DNA from: Compostimonas suwonensis
Lineage (GTDB): Bacteria; Actinomycetota; Actinomycetes; Actinomycetales; Microbacteriaceae
Assembly (NCBI RefSeq): GCF_002797855.1
Contig: NZ_PGFB01000005.1
Span: forward strand, 62,001-126,000
DNA length: 64,000 nucleotides
Reading direction: 5' to 3'
Position 1 is the stretch's first letter, and each line of letters opens with the position of its first letter. Under the pieces are notes generated by a model. The model worked only from the letters and a program-made list of their open reading frames with translations. It did not search any database and had not been told where the DNA came from. A program made the translations under genes and the position numbers. This document shows positions 28,139 to 36,936 of the stretch, in pieces.

Positions 28139-28237
28139 ATGTTCCGTTCTATGCCCTTCGTCCTCACCGCATTGGTGCTGCTCGCGGTACTCGCTGGTGC
28201 TGCGATCCTGTACTTCGCATTGGCGGTCCTCGCATGA
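28139..28237 (+). CDS. 32-residue single-helix membrane peptide, second occurrence
   Basis: ATG 28139 follows GAAGGATCTG. The frame starts MFRSMPFVLTALVLLAVLAG, is hydrophobic throughout and ends in a TGA that overlaps the M23 gene start (ATGA). Length (32 residues) and coupling match the peptide at 18930-19028, though sequence similarity is limited to the helix. It may assist membrane insertion or only the translation of the next gene. Confidence 0.6.
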   Translation: MFRSMPFVLTALVLLAVLAGAAILYFALAVLA

Positions 28238-29037
28238 TCGCGGATACCGCCGAGCACGACATAGCGCCAACCCGTCGCCGCATTCGTGAGCGCGCCGCCG
28301 CAGCGCAGCAGGCGGCGCACGCGGCGCGACGACAGTCGCGCGCAAGGTGGCTACGCCGTCGCGCGGTGGCTCTCGTGGCGATGGCCGCGGTGCCCGCGCT
28401 TGCCGTCCCGCTGTCGTTCCCGTCGCCGTCCCCGGCCGTGGCTCTCGCTGCCCAGCAGCCGGAGACGGTGAGCTCACAGCCGCAGTCGCTCACAGTCGGC
28501 GACCGCGTCGCGCCGGTGGTGCTGGACCGCGACGGCTTCTCCGCTAGCGTGCCGCTGCCCGATGGCGCGGAACCGTATGCGTTCACTGCGGCCACCTTCG
28601 TGAACGATCCCGCCTCGCCGGTGCAGTGGCCGTTCACCACCGGGGTCCCGGTCAGTAGCCCGTTCGGCTATCGCATCCCGCCGTGCTCGTCGTGCTCGAG
28701 CTACCACAACGGGGTCGATCTGACCCCGGGGATGGGCACCTCGATCCAGGCGATGGCGGATGGAGTCGTGACGGTCGCGACCGACGAGGGCGGCAGTTAC
28801 GGCACCTATGTGGTGATCCAGCACGAGATCGACGGGCAGCTGGTCGAGAGCCTCTACGCACACCTGATCGAGGGCTCGATCGCGCTTGAGGTGGGGGAGC
28901 GGGTTCGGGTCGGGCAGCTGGTGGGTTTGGTGGGTAACACGGGCCTGAGCACAGGGGCGCATCTGCACTTCGAGGTGCGGCCCGACGGCGAACCGGTCGA
29001 TCCGTTCGTCTGGCTGCCGCCGAGGGTACGGTCGTGA
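28234..29037 (+). CDS. M23-family peptidase, membrane-anchored
   Basis: 267 residues from ATG 28234. The cytoplasmic start is Arg-rich; a transmembrane or signal segment spans about residues 47-72. The LytM/M23 domain covers about residues 130-262 with SPFGYRIPPC, the zinc residues in YHNGVDL and HLHFEV, and YAHLIEG. A CSSCSS insert sits just before the first zinc motif, which is unusual. It is the first of a tight run of genes leading to lgt and the cytochrome-maturation genes, and could remodel the wall for exported proteins. Confidence 0.88.
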   Translation: MIADTAEHDIAPTRRRIRERAAAAQQAAHAARRQSRARWLRRRAVALVAMAAVPALAVPLSFPSPSPAVALAAQQPETVSSQPQSLTVGDRVAPVVLDRDGFSASVPLPDGAEPYAFTAATFVNDPASPVQWPFTTGVPVSSPFGYRIPPCSSCSSYHNGVDLTPGMGTSIQAMADGVVTVATDEGGSYGTYVVIQHEIDGQLVESLYAHLIEGSIALEVGERVRVGQLVGLVGNTGLSTGAHLHFEVRPDGEPVDPFVWLPPRVRS

Positions 29038-29924
29038 TGCCGCTCGACGTGCTGCCGGCCCTGATTCCGAGCCCGGACATCAGCTACATCCAGCTCGGGC
29101 CGCTGCGAATCCACTTCTACGCCGTGTTCATCCTCACCGGCATCGTGCTCGCCGTCGTCATCGCGGCGCGGCGGCTGCAGCGCGCGGGGCATCCGCGTGG
29201 CGCGGTGCTGGATGTGGCGATGTGGGCGGTGCCGCTGGGCATCGTCGGCGCCCGCATCTATCATGTGCTCACCCATCCGGGCGATTACTTCTATCCGGGC
29301 GCGGACCTGCTGCGGGTGCTCTACCTGTGGGAGGGCGGCCTGGCGATCTTCGGGGCCGTGCTCCTCGGCCTGGTCGGGATCATCATCGGCACCCGCCGGG
29401 CCGGGATCCCGCTGCTGCTGTTCCTGGATGCGCTAGCCCCCGGCATGCTCGTCGCGCAGGCCGTCGGGCGGCTGGGCAACTACTTCAACCAGGAGCTGTT
29501 CGGTCCGCCCACCACGCTGCCGTGGGGGCTGCAGATCGACCCGGGCAGCCCCGCGATCCCGCCCGGCACCCCGGAGGGCACGCTGTTCCAGCCGCTGTTC
29601 CTGTACGAGCTGCTGTGGAATCTGCTCGGCGCCGCGGTGATCCTCATCGTCGAGCGCATCCGCCGCCTCGACGGGCACCCCGCAGCGGGGACCGGGCTGA
29701 GCCTGGGCCTCTACCTGCTGTGGTACGGGTTCGGGCGGGCCTTCCTGGAGTGGATCCGGCTGGACCCGACCGAGCTGCTGGCCGGCGGGATCAAGGCGAA
29801 CATCGTCACCGCGGTGATCGCGGCCGTGCTCGGCGTCGGCGTCATCGTCTACGCCCAGTGGCGCACCCGACGGGCCGCGGCCGTACCGGCCGGAAACGAG
29901 GCGGTGCATGCCGACGCCGAGTAG
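29037..29924 (+). CDS. lgt: Prolipoprotein diacylglyceryl transferase
   Basis: 295 residues; ATG 29037 shares one base with the M23 stop (TGATG). A GTG one codon earlier is an alternative. Seven membrane helices are present, with the Lgt signature GRLGNYFNQELFG (about residues 140-152), LYELLWNLL and the C-terminal FGRAFLEWIRLDP. Lgt attaches diacylglycerol to the lipobox cysteine of lipoproteins. The island encodes several (DUF305, propeller protein, ResA), so a second Lgt may ensure their processing after transfer. Confidence 0.93.
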   Translation: MPLDVLPALIPSPDISYIQLGPLRIHFYAVFILTGIVLAVVIAARRLQRAGHPRGAVLDVAMWAVPLGIVGARIYHVLTHPGDYFYPGADLLRVLYLWEGGLAIFGAVLLGLVGIIIGTRRAGIPLLLFLDALAPGMLVAQAVGRLGNYFNQELFGPPTTLPWGLQIDPGSPAIPPGTPEGTLFQPLFLYELLWNLLGAAVILIVERIRRLDGHPAAGTGLSLGLYLLWYGFGRAFLEWIRLDPTELLAGGIKANIVTAVIAAVLGVGVIVYAQWRTRRAAAVPAGNEAVHADAE

Positions 29925-31545
29925 CACACCCGAGACGGACACCACCTTGCCGGGCGACCATATCGACCGCGCGGGAGAGTCCCCGAGCGGCCCGCGCCTG
30001 GGCGTGGTCGGCTGGTTGCGGTGGGGGTGGCGGCAGCTGACCTCGATGCGCACCGCGCTGATCTTGCTGTTGCTGCTGGCTCTGGCGGCGATCCCGGGGT
30101 CGTTGATCCCACAGCGGTCCTCCGATCCCAACGGGGTCATCCAGTTCGACCGGAACAACCCCGGCTGGGCCTGGGCGGTGCAGCTGCTGCAGCTGCATGA
30201 CGTGTTCGGGTCCGTATGGTTCTCCGCCGTCTACCTGCTGCTGTTCGCCTCCCTCGTGGGGTGTCTCATCCCGCGCATCCGCCACCACGCCCAGGCTCTG
30301 CTGGCACAGCCGCCGGCGACACCCCGCAACCTCCAGCGCCTGCCGGCGCACGACCGTCGCCGCGTGGACGGCCCGCCGGAAGATGTGCTGCGCGCCGCGG
30401 AGAAGGAGCTGCGCCGCCAGCACTACCGGCTCCGCAGGCTCGACGCGGGCGGGGAGTGTTCGATCGCCGCCGAACGCGGCTACCTGCGCGAGACCGGGAA
30501 CCTGCTGTTCCACCTCGCCCTGCTCGCGGTGCTCGTCGTCCTTGCGGTCGGCACCGGCTACCGCTTCACCGGGCAGCGCATCCTCGTCGAGGGGCAGACC
30601 TTCGCCAGCACGCGGATCGCATACGACTCCTTCACCCCTGGCCGATTCGTGACCGACGCGCAGATCCCGCAGTTCACCCTCACCCTGGACCGGTTCCGCG
30701 TCGACTACGTCGAGGACAATCTCAACGCGCTGGGCATGCCGCGCGACTTCGACGCCCAGGTCACCGTCACCGCAGACGGCACGCAGCAGTCCTCGAGCAT
30801 CCGGGTGAACGAGCCGCTGTCGGTAGCCGGCACCGACATCTACCTGCTCGGCAACGGCTACGCCCCGACCCTCACCGTCCGCAACCCGGCCGGCGACGTC
30901 GTCTTCAGCGACTCGATCCCGTTCCTCCCGCAAGACGCCAACCTCACCAGCCTCGGCGTCGTGAAGGTCCCTGACGGGCTGGCGAAGCAGGTCGGGATGA
31001 TCGCCCTGTTCTACCCGACCCGCGCGATCGCGCCCGGAGGCGCCTCCTACTCCAGCTACCCCGACCTGCTCGACCCGGTCGTCACCCTGGACGTGTATGT
31101 CGGCAACCTGGGACTGGACAGCGGTGTTCCCGTGTCGGTCTACTCGCTCGACACCTCCGCGATGACCCAGGTCGCCGGCCGCGGCACCGCGACCCCGGCC
31201 CTCGAGCTCACGCCCGGCACCACCGCCCCGCTGCCGGACGGGCTGGGCACGATCGAGCTCACCAACATCCCGCGATTCGCGTCGCTGGACATCGCCCACG
31301 ACCCGACCCAGGCGCCCACCCTGATCGCCGCGTCCGCCGCGGTCGCCGGCCTGGCCCTCTCGCTGTTCGTGCCCCGGCGGCGCATCTGGGTGCGCGTCGC
31401 CGCCCGCGGCGACCAGACGCAGCTCGAGGTCGCCGCGCTCGCCCGCGGCGACGACCCCCGCCTGCAGTCCACTGTCGACGCCCTCGCCGCCCGCCTTGAA
31501 ACCGCGCCCCGACCACCCGGAGGATCCGATGACCCCGTTCCTTGA
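29908..31545 (+). CDS. resB: Cytochrome c biogenesis protein ResB
   Basis: 545 residues. ATG 29908 lies inside the end of lgt (17-base overlap). Helices near residues 45-70, 105-125 and 195-215 and one near the C-terminus, with a large extracytoplasmic domain between the last two, match ResB (Ccs1). Typical segments are LTSMRTALILLLLLALAAIPGS, RNNPGWAWAVQLLQLHDVFGS and LLFHLALLAVLVVLAVG. With CcsB it forms the system II haem-delivery and ligation complex. Confidence 0.92.
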   Translation: MPTPSSTPETDTTLPGDHIDRAGESPSGPRLGVVGWLRWGWRQLTSMRTALILLLLLALAAIPGSLIPQRSSDPNGVIQFDRNNPGWAWAVQLLQLHDVFGSVWFSAVYLLLFASLVGCLIPRIRHHAQALLAQPPATPRNLQRLPAHDRRRVDGPPEDVLRAAEKELRRQHYRLRRLDAGGECSIAAERGYLRETGNLLFHLALLAVLVVLAVGTGYRFTGQRILVEGQTFASTRIAYDSFTPGRFVTDAQIPQFTLTLDRFRVDYVEDNLNALGMPRDFDAQVTVTADGTQQSSSIRVNEPLSVAGTDIYLLGNGYAPTLTVRNPAGDVVFSDSIPFLPQDANLTSLGVVKVPDGLAKQVGMIALFYPTRAIAPGGASYSSYPDLLDPVVTLDVYVGNLGLDSGVPVSVYSLDTSAMTQVAGRGTATPALELTPGTTAPLPDGLGTIELTNIPRFASLDIAHDPTQAPTLIAASAAVAGLALSLFVPRRRIWVRVAARGDQTQLEVAALARGDDPRLQSTVDALAARLETAPRPPGGSDDPVP

Positions 31546-32494
31546 CGCCCTGTCCCTGCTGCTGGTGTACTCGGCGATCGCCGTCTACGCGGCCGGCTTC
31601 ATCGCCTACACCCTCGACCTCGCCCGACGCACCGCCCCGCGCCCCACGTCGGCGCCGGCCAAGGAACGGGTCCTCGCCGGGCCAGCCACGATGCCTCCTG
31701 CACCGCCCGGGGCCACGGAGCCCACGACGGAGCCGGCACCCGGCAGGTCGAAAGCGATCCGGGTCGGCTACGCGCTGACCGTGCTCGGCTGGGTGCTCCA
31801 CGTCGCGGCCACGGTGCTGCGCGGCATCGCCGCCGAACGGGTGCCCTGGGCCAACATGTTCGAGTTCTCCCTGACCGGCACGGCGCTGATCATCGGCACC
31901 TTCCTGGCCGTGTCCATCCGGGGTCGCCTCGCGTTCCTGGGGACCGCGGTCCTCGGACTGACCGTGCTGCTGCTGGGCGTGGCGACGGTGAGCTTCTACG
32001 TGCCCGTGGTGCCGCTGATGCCCGCACTGCAGTCCGGGTGGCTGGTGATCCACGTCCTGGTCGCGCTGCTGGCCACCGCGTTCTTCGGCCTGGCGTTCCT
32101 GGTCAGCATCACCTATCTGCTCAAGTCCCGCCGCCATCCCGAGCAGACGACTCGGCTGCAGCGTCTCCTGGAGGCCACCCCGTCGGCCGAGGACCTCGAC
32201 CGCCTCGCCTACCGGCTGACCATCGTCGGCTTCATCCTGTGGACCTTCACCCTCATCGCCGGCGCGATCTGGGCCGGGCGCGCCTGGGGCCGGTTCTGGG
32301 GGTGGGACGTGAAAGAGGTCTGGACCTTCATCATCTGGGTCCTCTACGCCGCCTACCTCCACGCGATGGCCACCCGCGGCTGGCACGGCCGCCGCGCCGC
32401 CGGGCTGTGCATCACCGGCTTCGCCGCCGTGCTGTTCAACTTCGGCGTCGTCAACGTCTTCTTCACCGGCCTGCACTCCTACTCCGGCCTCTGA
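31529..32494 (+). CDS. ccsB: Cytochrome c biogenesis protein CcsB (CcsA-type haem lyase)
   Basis: 321 residues from ATG 31529 behind CCCGGAGGATCCG, overlapping resB by 17 bases. Eight hydrophobic helices and the haem-handling Trp motif WGRFWGWDVKEVWTFI (near residue 256) identify the CcsA/CcsB family. The C-terminus FTGLHSYSGL supplies a second conserved histidine. It exports haem and joins it to CxxCH motifs together with ResB. Confidence 0.93.
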   Translation: MTPFLDALSLLLVYSAIAVYAAGFIAYTLDLARRTAPRPTSAPAKERVLAGPATMPPAPPGATEPTTEPAPGRSKAIRVGYALTVLGWVLHVAATVLRGIAAERVPWANMFEFSLTGTALIIGTFLAVSIRGRLAFLGTAVLGLTVLLLGVATVSFYVPVVPLMPALQSGWLVIHVLVALLATAFFGLAFLVSITYLLKSRRHPEQTTRLQRLLEATPSAEDLDRLAYRLTIVGFILWTFTLIAGAIWAGRAWGRFWGWDVKEVWTFIIWVLYAAYLHAMATRGWHGRRAAGLCITGFAAVLFNFGVVNVFFTGLHSYSGL

Positions 32495-32520
32495 CCACAC
32501 TCCCGAAAGGACCGCACCCC

Positions 32521-32790
32521 ATGACAAGAAAGACCACCCCGCGCCCGAACAAGCCCGACGACTTCGAGGCCCGCTGGCGCAAGCACCGCCTCCTCGTCCG
32601 CCTCGGCCAGGTCCTGATCGGCGCCGGCGCGCTCGTCGCGATCATCCACTGGCTCGCCCACCTCGAAGCGTTCGGACCCGGCCAACCACCCGGCTGGCTC
32701 GACCTCGCCGCCGGCTACCCGACCGGGCTCGTCCTCGTCATCGCCGGCGCCATCCTCGCCGGGCGCAAGCGCCCCACCGCCAAGTCCTAG
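32521..32790 (+). CDS. Small two-helix membrane protein of the cytochrome-maturation operon
   Basis: 89 residues from ATG 32521 behind GAAAGGACCGCACCCC. Two helices (about residues 28-48 and 60-80) are joined by LAHLEAFGPGQPPGW. I know no named family. It is 26 bases after ccsB and 38 before resA, so it belongs to the operon; similar small proteins occur between ccsB and thioredoxin-like genes in actinobacteria. Confidence 0.65.
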   Translation: MTRKTTPRPNKPDDFEARWRKHRLLVRLGQVLIGAGALVAIIHWLAHLEAFGPGQPPGWLDLAAGYPTGLVLVIAGAILAGRKRPTAKS

Positions 32791-32828
32791 ACCACCGGCT
32801 CACCACCGCTGCCTGAAAGCCCATAGCC

Positions 32829-33458
32829 ATGCCCCCGAAACCCGACTCCGCCCACCCGCGCCGACGCTGGATCGCGGCACCAGTCGGTGGCAGCCTCGCC
32901 GCACTGCTCCTGCTGGCCGGATGCGCCGCCCAGCCGCCCGACATCACCCTCCCGCAGACCCCGAACGGGTACACCTCAGCCGACGACACGGTCGTGGAGA
33001 TCCCCGCCGCCGAGCGCGACGCCCCGGTGACCTTCGGCGGTCCGCTGGACACCGGCGGCCAAGCCGACTCCACCGACTGGCTCGGCTCGGTCGTCGTCGT
33101 CAACTTCTGGTACGCCGCCTGCCCACCCTGCCGCGCCGAAGCCCCCGACCTTCAGGCGACATATGAGCAGTACGCCGACCAGGGCGTCGTGTTCATCGGC
33201 GTGAACGTGCGCGACACCGGCGCGACCGCGACCGCGTTCGCCACCGAGTTCGACATCACCTACCCGTCGATCCTGGACGCCGCGACCAGCGACGTGCAGT
33301 TCGCGTTCGCCGGCAAGTCCGCCCCGAACGCCGTGCCCACCACGATCGTCCTCGACCGTGACGGACGGATGGCCTCCCGAATCCTCGGCCGCATCCCCTC
33401 CCGAGGCACCCTCGCCGCCCTCATCGACACCGCCTTGACCGAGAGCCGCACCCCGTGA
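32829..33458 (+). CDS. resA: ResA/TlpA-type thiol-disulfide lipoprotein
   Basis: 209 residues. A lipoprotein signal ends at LAGC (Cys32). The thioredoxin fold has WYAACPPCRAEAPDL, so the active site is CPPC, and the cis-proline segment is NAVPTTIVLD. It keeps apocytochrome cysteines reduced for haem attachment, drawing electrons from CcdA, whose gene starts within its stop codon (GTGA). Confidence 0.92.
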   Translation: MPPKPDSAHPRRRWIAAPVGGSLAALLLLAGCAAQPPDITLPQTPNGYTSADDTVVEIPAAERDAPVTFGGPLDTGGQADSTDWLGSVVVVNFWYAACPPCRAEAPDLQATYEQYADQGVVFIGVNVRDTGATATAFATEFDITYPSILDAATSDVQFAFAGKSAPNAVPTTIVLDRDGRMASRILGRIPSRGTLAALIDTALTESRTP

Positions 33459-33832
33459 ACGGCATCGTCGCCAACGGCGAACTCTGGCTCGCGATGCCGA
33501 TCGCGTTGCTGGCCGGCCTCGTCTCCTTCGCCTCGCCCTGCGTGCTCCCGCTCGTACCCGGCTACCTCGGCTACGTCACCGGCGCATCCACCACCCGCTC
33601 CCGCTGGAGACCCCTGATCGGGGCCGGCCTGTTCACCCTCGGGTTCTCGCTCGTGTTCATCGCCTACGGCGTCGCCTTCGGCGCCGTGGGCAGCTGGCTG
33701 ATCCGCTGGCAGGACATCCTCATCCGCATCCTCGGCGCCGTCGTCCTCATCATGGGGCTGGTGTTCATCGGCCTGCTGCGCGTCTTCCAGCGCACCGCGA
33801 AACCCGCCATCAAACCCCCTACCGGCCTGGTC
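33455..33832 (+). pseudogene. ccdA: ccdA, 5' half, interrupted by an IS21-family element
   Basis: GTG 33455 opens 126 codons of the thiol-disulfide membrane transporter CcdA, including SFASPCVLPLVPGYLGYVTG (first redox cysteine). The frame then enters the insertion and stops at 33865. Joining 33832 directly to 38407 restores an open frame of 240 residues through PPTGLVGAPLL. CcdA carries reducing power from cytoplasmic thioredoxin to ResA. The break probably blocks ResA recycling unless another CcdA exists. Confidence 0.93.
33827..33832. repeat. Target-site duplication, left copy
   Basis: CTGGTC immediately precedes the left inverted repeat and is repeated at 38401-38406. Confidence 0.9.
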
Positions 33833-33882
33833 TGGCTCTGTCAGTCTGTTTTGGCCCCGGAGTGACGGCTAGGAGTGGCCCC
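33833..33882. repeat. Left terminal inverted repeat
   Basis: Starts TGGCTCTGTCAG, then TTTTGGCCCCGG, GTGACGG and AGTGGCCCC. The TGGCCCC block recurs a third time near 33921, like the multiple terminal repeats of IS21 ends. Confidence 0.9.
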
Positions 33883-33983
33883 ACTTTCTGACTTGCCGGG
33901 GCGGTTCTGACGGTTTGATCTGGCCCCACCTGAGCGTGTGTTTCGTGTTGCTTCAGGATGAGCGGGCCCGGCAGGGGTCGAAA

Positions 33984-35636
33984 GTGGAATTGTTCGCGGA
34001 TATCCGCCGTGCCTCGCGCGTCGACGGGCTATCGGTGCGCGCGTTGGCAGACAGGTTCGGGGTCCACCGTCGCACGGTGCGGCAGGCCTTGGCGTCGCCA
34101 ATTCCGCCGCCGCGGAAGATACCGTCACGGATGTCTCCACGGCTGGGGCCGTACAAGGCGGTGATCGACGCGATGCTCACTCAGGATCTGGACGCGCCTC
34201 GTAAGCAGCGGCACACGGCGACAAGGGTTCTCGCGCGGCTGGTCGACGAGCACGAAGCGGCGGGACTGTCGTACTCGACGGTCCGCGACTACGTGCGCGT
34301 ACGTCGTGCCCAGATCGATGCCGCAGCCGGGCGCCGCGTCGAGGTGTTCGTCCCACAGGAACACGCACCTGGTGAGGAAGTCGATTTCGGCGAGGTCTGG
34401 GTGATCCTTGGCGGGGTGAAAACGAAGTGCCACATGTTCACGTTCCGGCTCTCGCACTCGGGGAAGGCGGTGCACCGGGTGTACTCGACGCAATCGCAGG
34501 AAGCGTTCCTGGAAGGACATATCGACGCGTTCGACGAGATAGGTGGGATCCCGACCCGGCACATCCGGTACGACAATCTCACTGCCGCGGTACAGACGGT
34601 GCTGTATGGGAAGGGCCGTAGCCGAGTAGAGAACGACCGATGGGTACTGTTCCGCTCGCACTACGGGTTCGACTCGTTCTATTGCCAGCCCGGAATCGAC
34701 GGCGCCCACGAGAAGGGTGGCGTCGAAGGCGAAGTTGGTCGGTTTCGCCGCACCTGGCTGTCGCCGATGCCGGTCATCGACTCGCTCGCCGAGTTGAACG
34801 AGCAGATCCGCCGGTGGGACGCCCGCGACAACGAGCGACGCATCAACACCCGGATCCGCACTGTCGGGCAAGACTTCATCGACGAACAAGCCCGCCTTAC
34901 GCCATTGCCAGGCGAGCGGTTCGATCCTGGCCTGGTGCTCTACCCGCGGGTAGACCGCTCGAGCCTGATCACCGTGCGGATGGCGAGGTACTCCGTGCCC
35001 GCCCGTCTGATCGGGCGGAAGGTGCGGGTCTCGTTGCGGGCGTCTGAACTCGTGGTGTTCGACGGCCACGCCGAGGTCGCTCGGCACGAGCGGGTCGTGG
35101 CCCGCGGCGGGGAGTCGATCAACCTTGACCACTACCTCGAGGTCCTCAGGCGCAAGCCCGGCGCGTTGCCCGGGTCCACCGCGCTGGCCCGTGCACGCGA
35201 AGCCGGCGTGTTCACGACAGCGCATGACGCGTTCTGGCAGCAAGCGCGGAAGGTCGATGGCGACAGCGCCGGCACAAGGGCTCTGATCGATGTGCTCCTG
35301 CTCCACAGGACCATGCGAACCGTCGACGTGATCGCGGGGATCCGTGCCGCCCTCACGGTCGGGGCGGTGTCCGCCGACGTCGTCGCGGTCGAAGCCCGAC
35401 TGCACACCGCCGGGCCCGAGTCAGACCGTCATCGCGTTGAACAACCACGACGTGACGTGCAGCGAGTTGTCAGCCTGACCCAGCGTCGCCTCATGGATCC
35501 GGCCGCGGTGATCGCCGGACTCCCAGCCGACCGGCGGCCACTGCCATCCGTCGCGCACTACGACGAACTCCTTAACCGACGTTCCGAACCAGAACCGCCG
35601 GTCACCGATGAGAGAGAAGGAATCGCCGGATCATGA
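33984..35636 (+). CDS. istA: IS21-family transposase IstA
   Basis: 550 residues if GTG 33984 is used (AGGGGTCGAAA just before it); earlier GTG codons at 33936 and 33945 are possible. Helix-turn-helix near the start (LSVRALADRFGVHRRTVRQAL), then the DDE integrase core with VDFGEVWV, the RHIRYDNLTAAV block and GGVEGEVGRFRR, followed by a beta-barrel region. The length fits family members. It cuts and joins element ends with IstB. Confidence 0.92.
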   Translation: MELFADIRRASRVDGLSVRALADRFGVHRRTVRQALASPIPPPRKIPSRMSPRLGPYKAVIDAMLTQDLDAPRKQRHTATRVLARLVDEHEAAGLSYSTVRDYVRVRRAQIDAAAGRRVEVFVPQEHAPGEEVDFGEVWVILGGVKTKCHMFTFRLSHSGKAVHRVYSTQSQEAFLEGHIDAFDEIGGIPTRHIRYDNLTAAVQTVLYGKGRSRVENDRWVLFRSHYGFDSFYCQPGIDGAHEKGGVEGEVGRFRRTWLSPMPVIDSLAELNEQIRRWDARDNERRINTRIRTVGQDFIDEQARLTPLPGERFDPGLVLYPRVDRSSLITVRMARYSVPARLIGRKVRVSLRASELVVFDGHAEVARHERVVARGGESINLDHYLEVLRRKPGALPGSTALARAREAGVFTTAHDAFWQQARKVDGDSAGTRALIDVLLLHRTMRTVDVIAGIRAALTVGAVSADVVAVEARLHTAGPESDRHRVEQPRRDVQRVVSLTQRRLMDPAAVIAGLPADRRPLPSVAHYDELLNRRSEPEPPVTDEREGIAGS

Positions 35637-36433
35637 GCAACCCCACGAATGTCACCACGATCCTGCGTCGGCAGCGCGGGCTGACCGAAGAAGCCGCCGC
35701 GGCCGCAGTTGACCAAGCCTGCCGCAGGCTCCGTTTACCCACCATGCGGGCGGTGATGCACGAAGCGATCACGGCCGCGGAACGTGAGCAGCTGACCTAC
35801 CAAGGGTTCCTTGCCGAGCTCCTCCTCGCCGAGTGCGACGACCGGGACCGCCGGTCCGTTGTCCGCCGCGTGTCGGCAGCCGGGTTCCCGAGGAACAAGT
35901 GGCTCGGGGACTTCGATTTCGACGCGAATCCGAACGTCAACCCTGCAACGATCCATACGCTCGCGAACGGGGACTGGATCCGCCGCGGCGATCCGCTGTG
36001 TCTGATCGGGGACTCCGGCACCGGGAAGTCGCATCTCCTCATCGGCCTCGGCACCGCCGCTGCAGAGAAGGGCTTCCGCGTCCGGTACACCCTGGCGACG
36101 AAGCTCGTGAACGAGCTCGTTGAAGCCGCCGACGAGAAACAACTCACCCGCACCATCAACCGGTACGGACGCGTTGACCTGCTCCTGATCGACGAGCTCG
36201 GCTACATGGAACTCGACCGACGCGGCGCCGAACTCCTGTTCCAGGTCCTCACAGAGCGGGAAGAGAAGAACTCCGTCGCGATCGCATCCAACGAGTCGTT
36301 CAGCGGGTGGACGAAGACCTTCACTGACCCGCGCCTGTGTGCGGCAATCGTCGACCGGCTCACGTTCAACGGCACCATCATCGAAACCGGCACCACCTCG
36401 TACCGCCTCAACCACACCCGTCAGCGGCAGTAG
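35633..36433 (+). CDS. istB: IS21-family helper ATPase IstB
   Basis: 266 residues; ATG 35633 overlaps the istA stop (ATGA). It is a DnaC-like AAA+ protein with Walker A GDSGTGKSH, Walker B DLLLIDELGY and sensor IASNESFSGW. It selects target DNA and stimulates IstA. Only 14 bases separate its stop from the merR stop. Confidence 0.95.
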   Translation: MSNPTNVTTILRRQRGLTEEAAAAAVDQACRRLRLPTMRAVMHEAITAAEREQLTYQGFLAELLLAECDDRDRRSVVRRVSAAGFPRNKWLGDFDFDANPNVNPATIHTLANGDWIRRGDPLCLIGDSGTGKSHLLIGLGTAAAEKGFRVRYTLATKLVNELVEAADEKQLTRTINRYGRVDLLLIDELGYMELDRRGAELLFQVLTEREEKNSVAIASNESFSGWTKTFTDPRLCAAIVDRLTFNGTIIETGTTSYRLNHTRQRQ

Positions 36434-36447
36434 CGATCCGAAAGTCA

Positions 36448-36837
36448 TCAGAGGTAGCGGCAGATGGACTCCGGCGTGCAGGCTTCGGACGCCGTTGCCG
36501 TCGCGTGCGCCCGAAGCTCGACGATGCTCCCTCGTAGGGCGCGCAGCTGCTCGAGCTGCTCATCAATCTCCACGAGCCGGCGGTCAAGGAGATCCAGCAC
36601 GTGAGCGCACGGCGAACCACCCGTGTCGCGAACATCGAGGATCTCCGCGGTCTGCGCAAGGGTGAGCCCCGCCGCGCGAGCCCGATCGATGAACTCGAGC
36701 CGCTGCACCGTCTCGTCACCATAGCTGCGGTACCCGGCCGGGGTGCGCTCCGGCGGTTGCAGCAGCCCGCGCTCCTCGTAGTACCGCAGCGTCGACGGTC
36801 TCGTCCTCGCCTTCTCCGCGAGTTCTCCGATCCGCAT
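36448..36837 (-). CDS. merR: MerR-family mercury/heavy-metal regulator
   Basis: 129 residues from ATG 36837 behind GGTGGAGGTGTCACG. The N-terminal winged helix is typical (MRIGELAEKARTRPSTLRYY), followed by the dimer helix. Cysteines at 77, 120 and 126 (GGSPCAHV and EACTPESICRYL) are like the three mercury ligands of MerR, though spaced differently from Tn501 MerR (82, 117, 126). Divergent from merA across a perfect palindromic operator, so control of merA is likely. Confidence 0.88.
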   Translation of the reverse strand: MRIGELAEKARTRPSTLRYYEERGLLQPPERTPAGYRSYGDETVQRLEFIDRARAAGLTLAQTAEILDVRDTGGSPCAHVLDLLDRRLVEIDEQLEQLRALRGSIVELRAHATATASEACTPESICRYL

Positions 36838-36860
36838 CGTGACACCTCCACCGTCAGTTT

Positions 36861-36884
36861 GACCTTCAAGCATGCTTGAAGGTC
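36861..36884. promoter_or_regulatory. MerR operator within the merA promoter
   Basis: Perfect 24-bp palindrome: GACCTTCAAGCA followed by its exact complement. TTGACC at its left end forms a -35 box (36859-36864), and the dyad fills the long 19-20 base spacer typical of MerR-controlled promoters, with CATTCT as a weak -10. Confidence 0.9.
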
Positions 36885-36936
36885 CATTCTGTCGCATAGG
36901 GCCGCACGTGCGGCCCGGTCCACCCGAGGAGGCATC

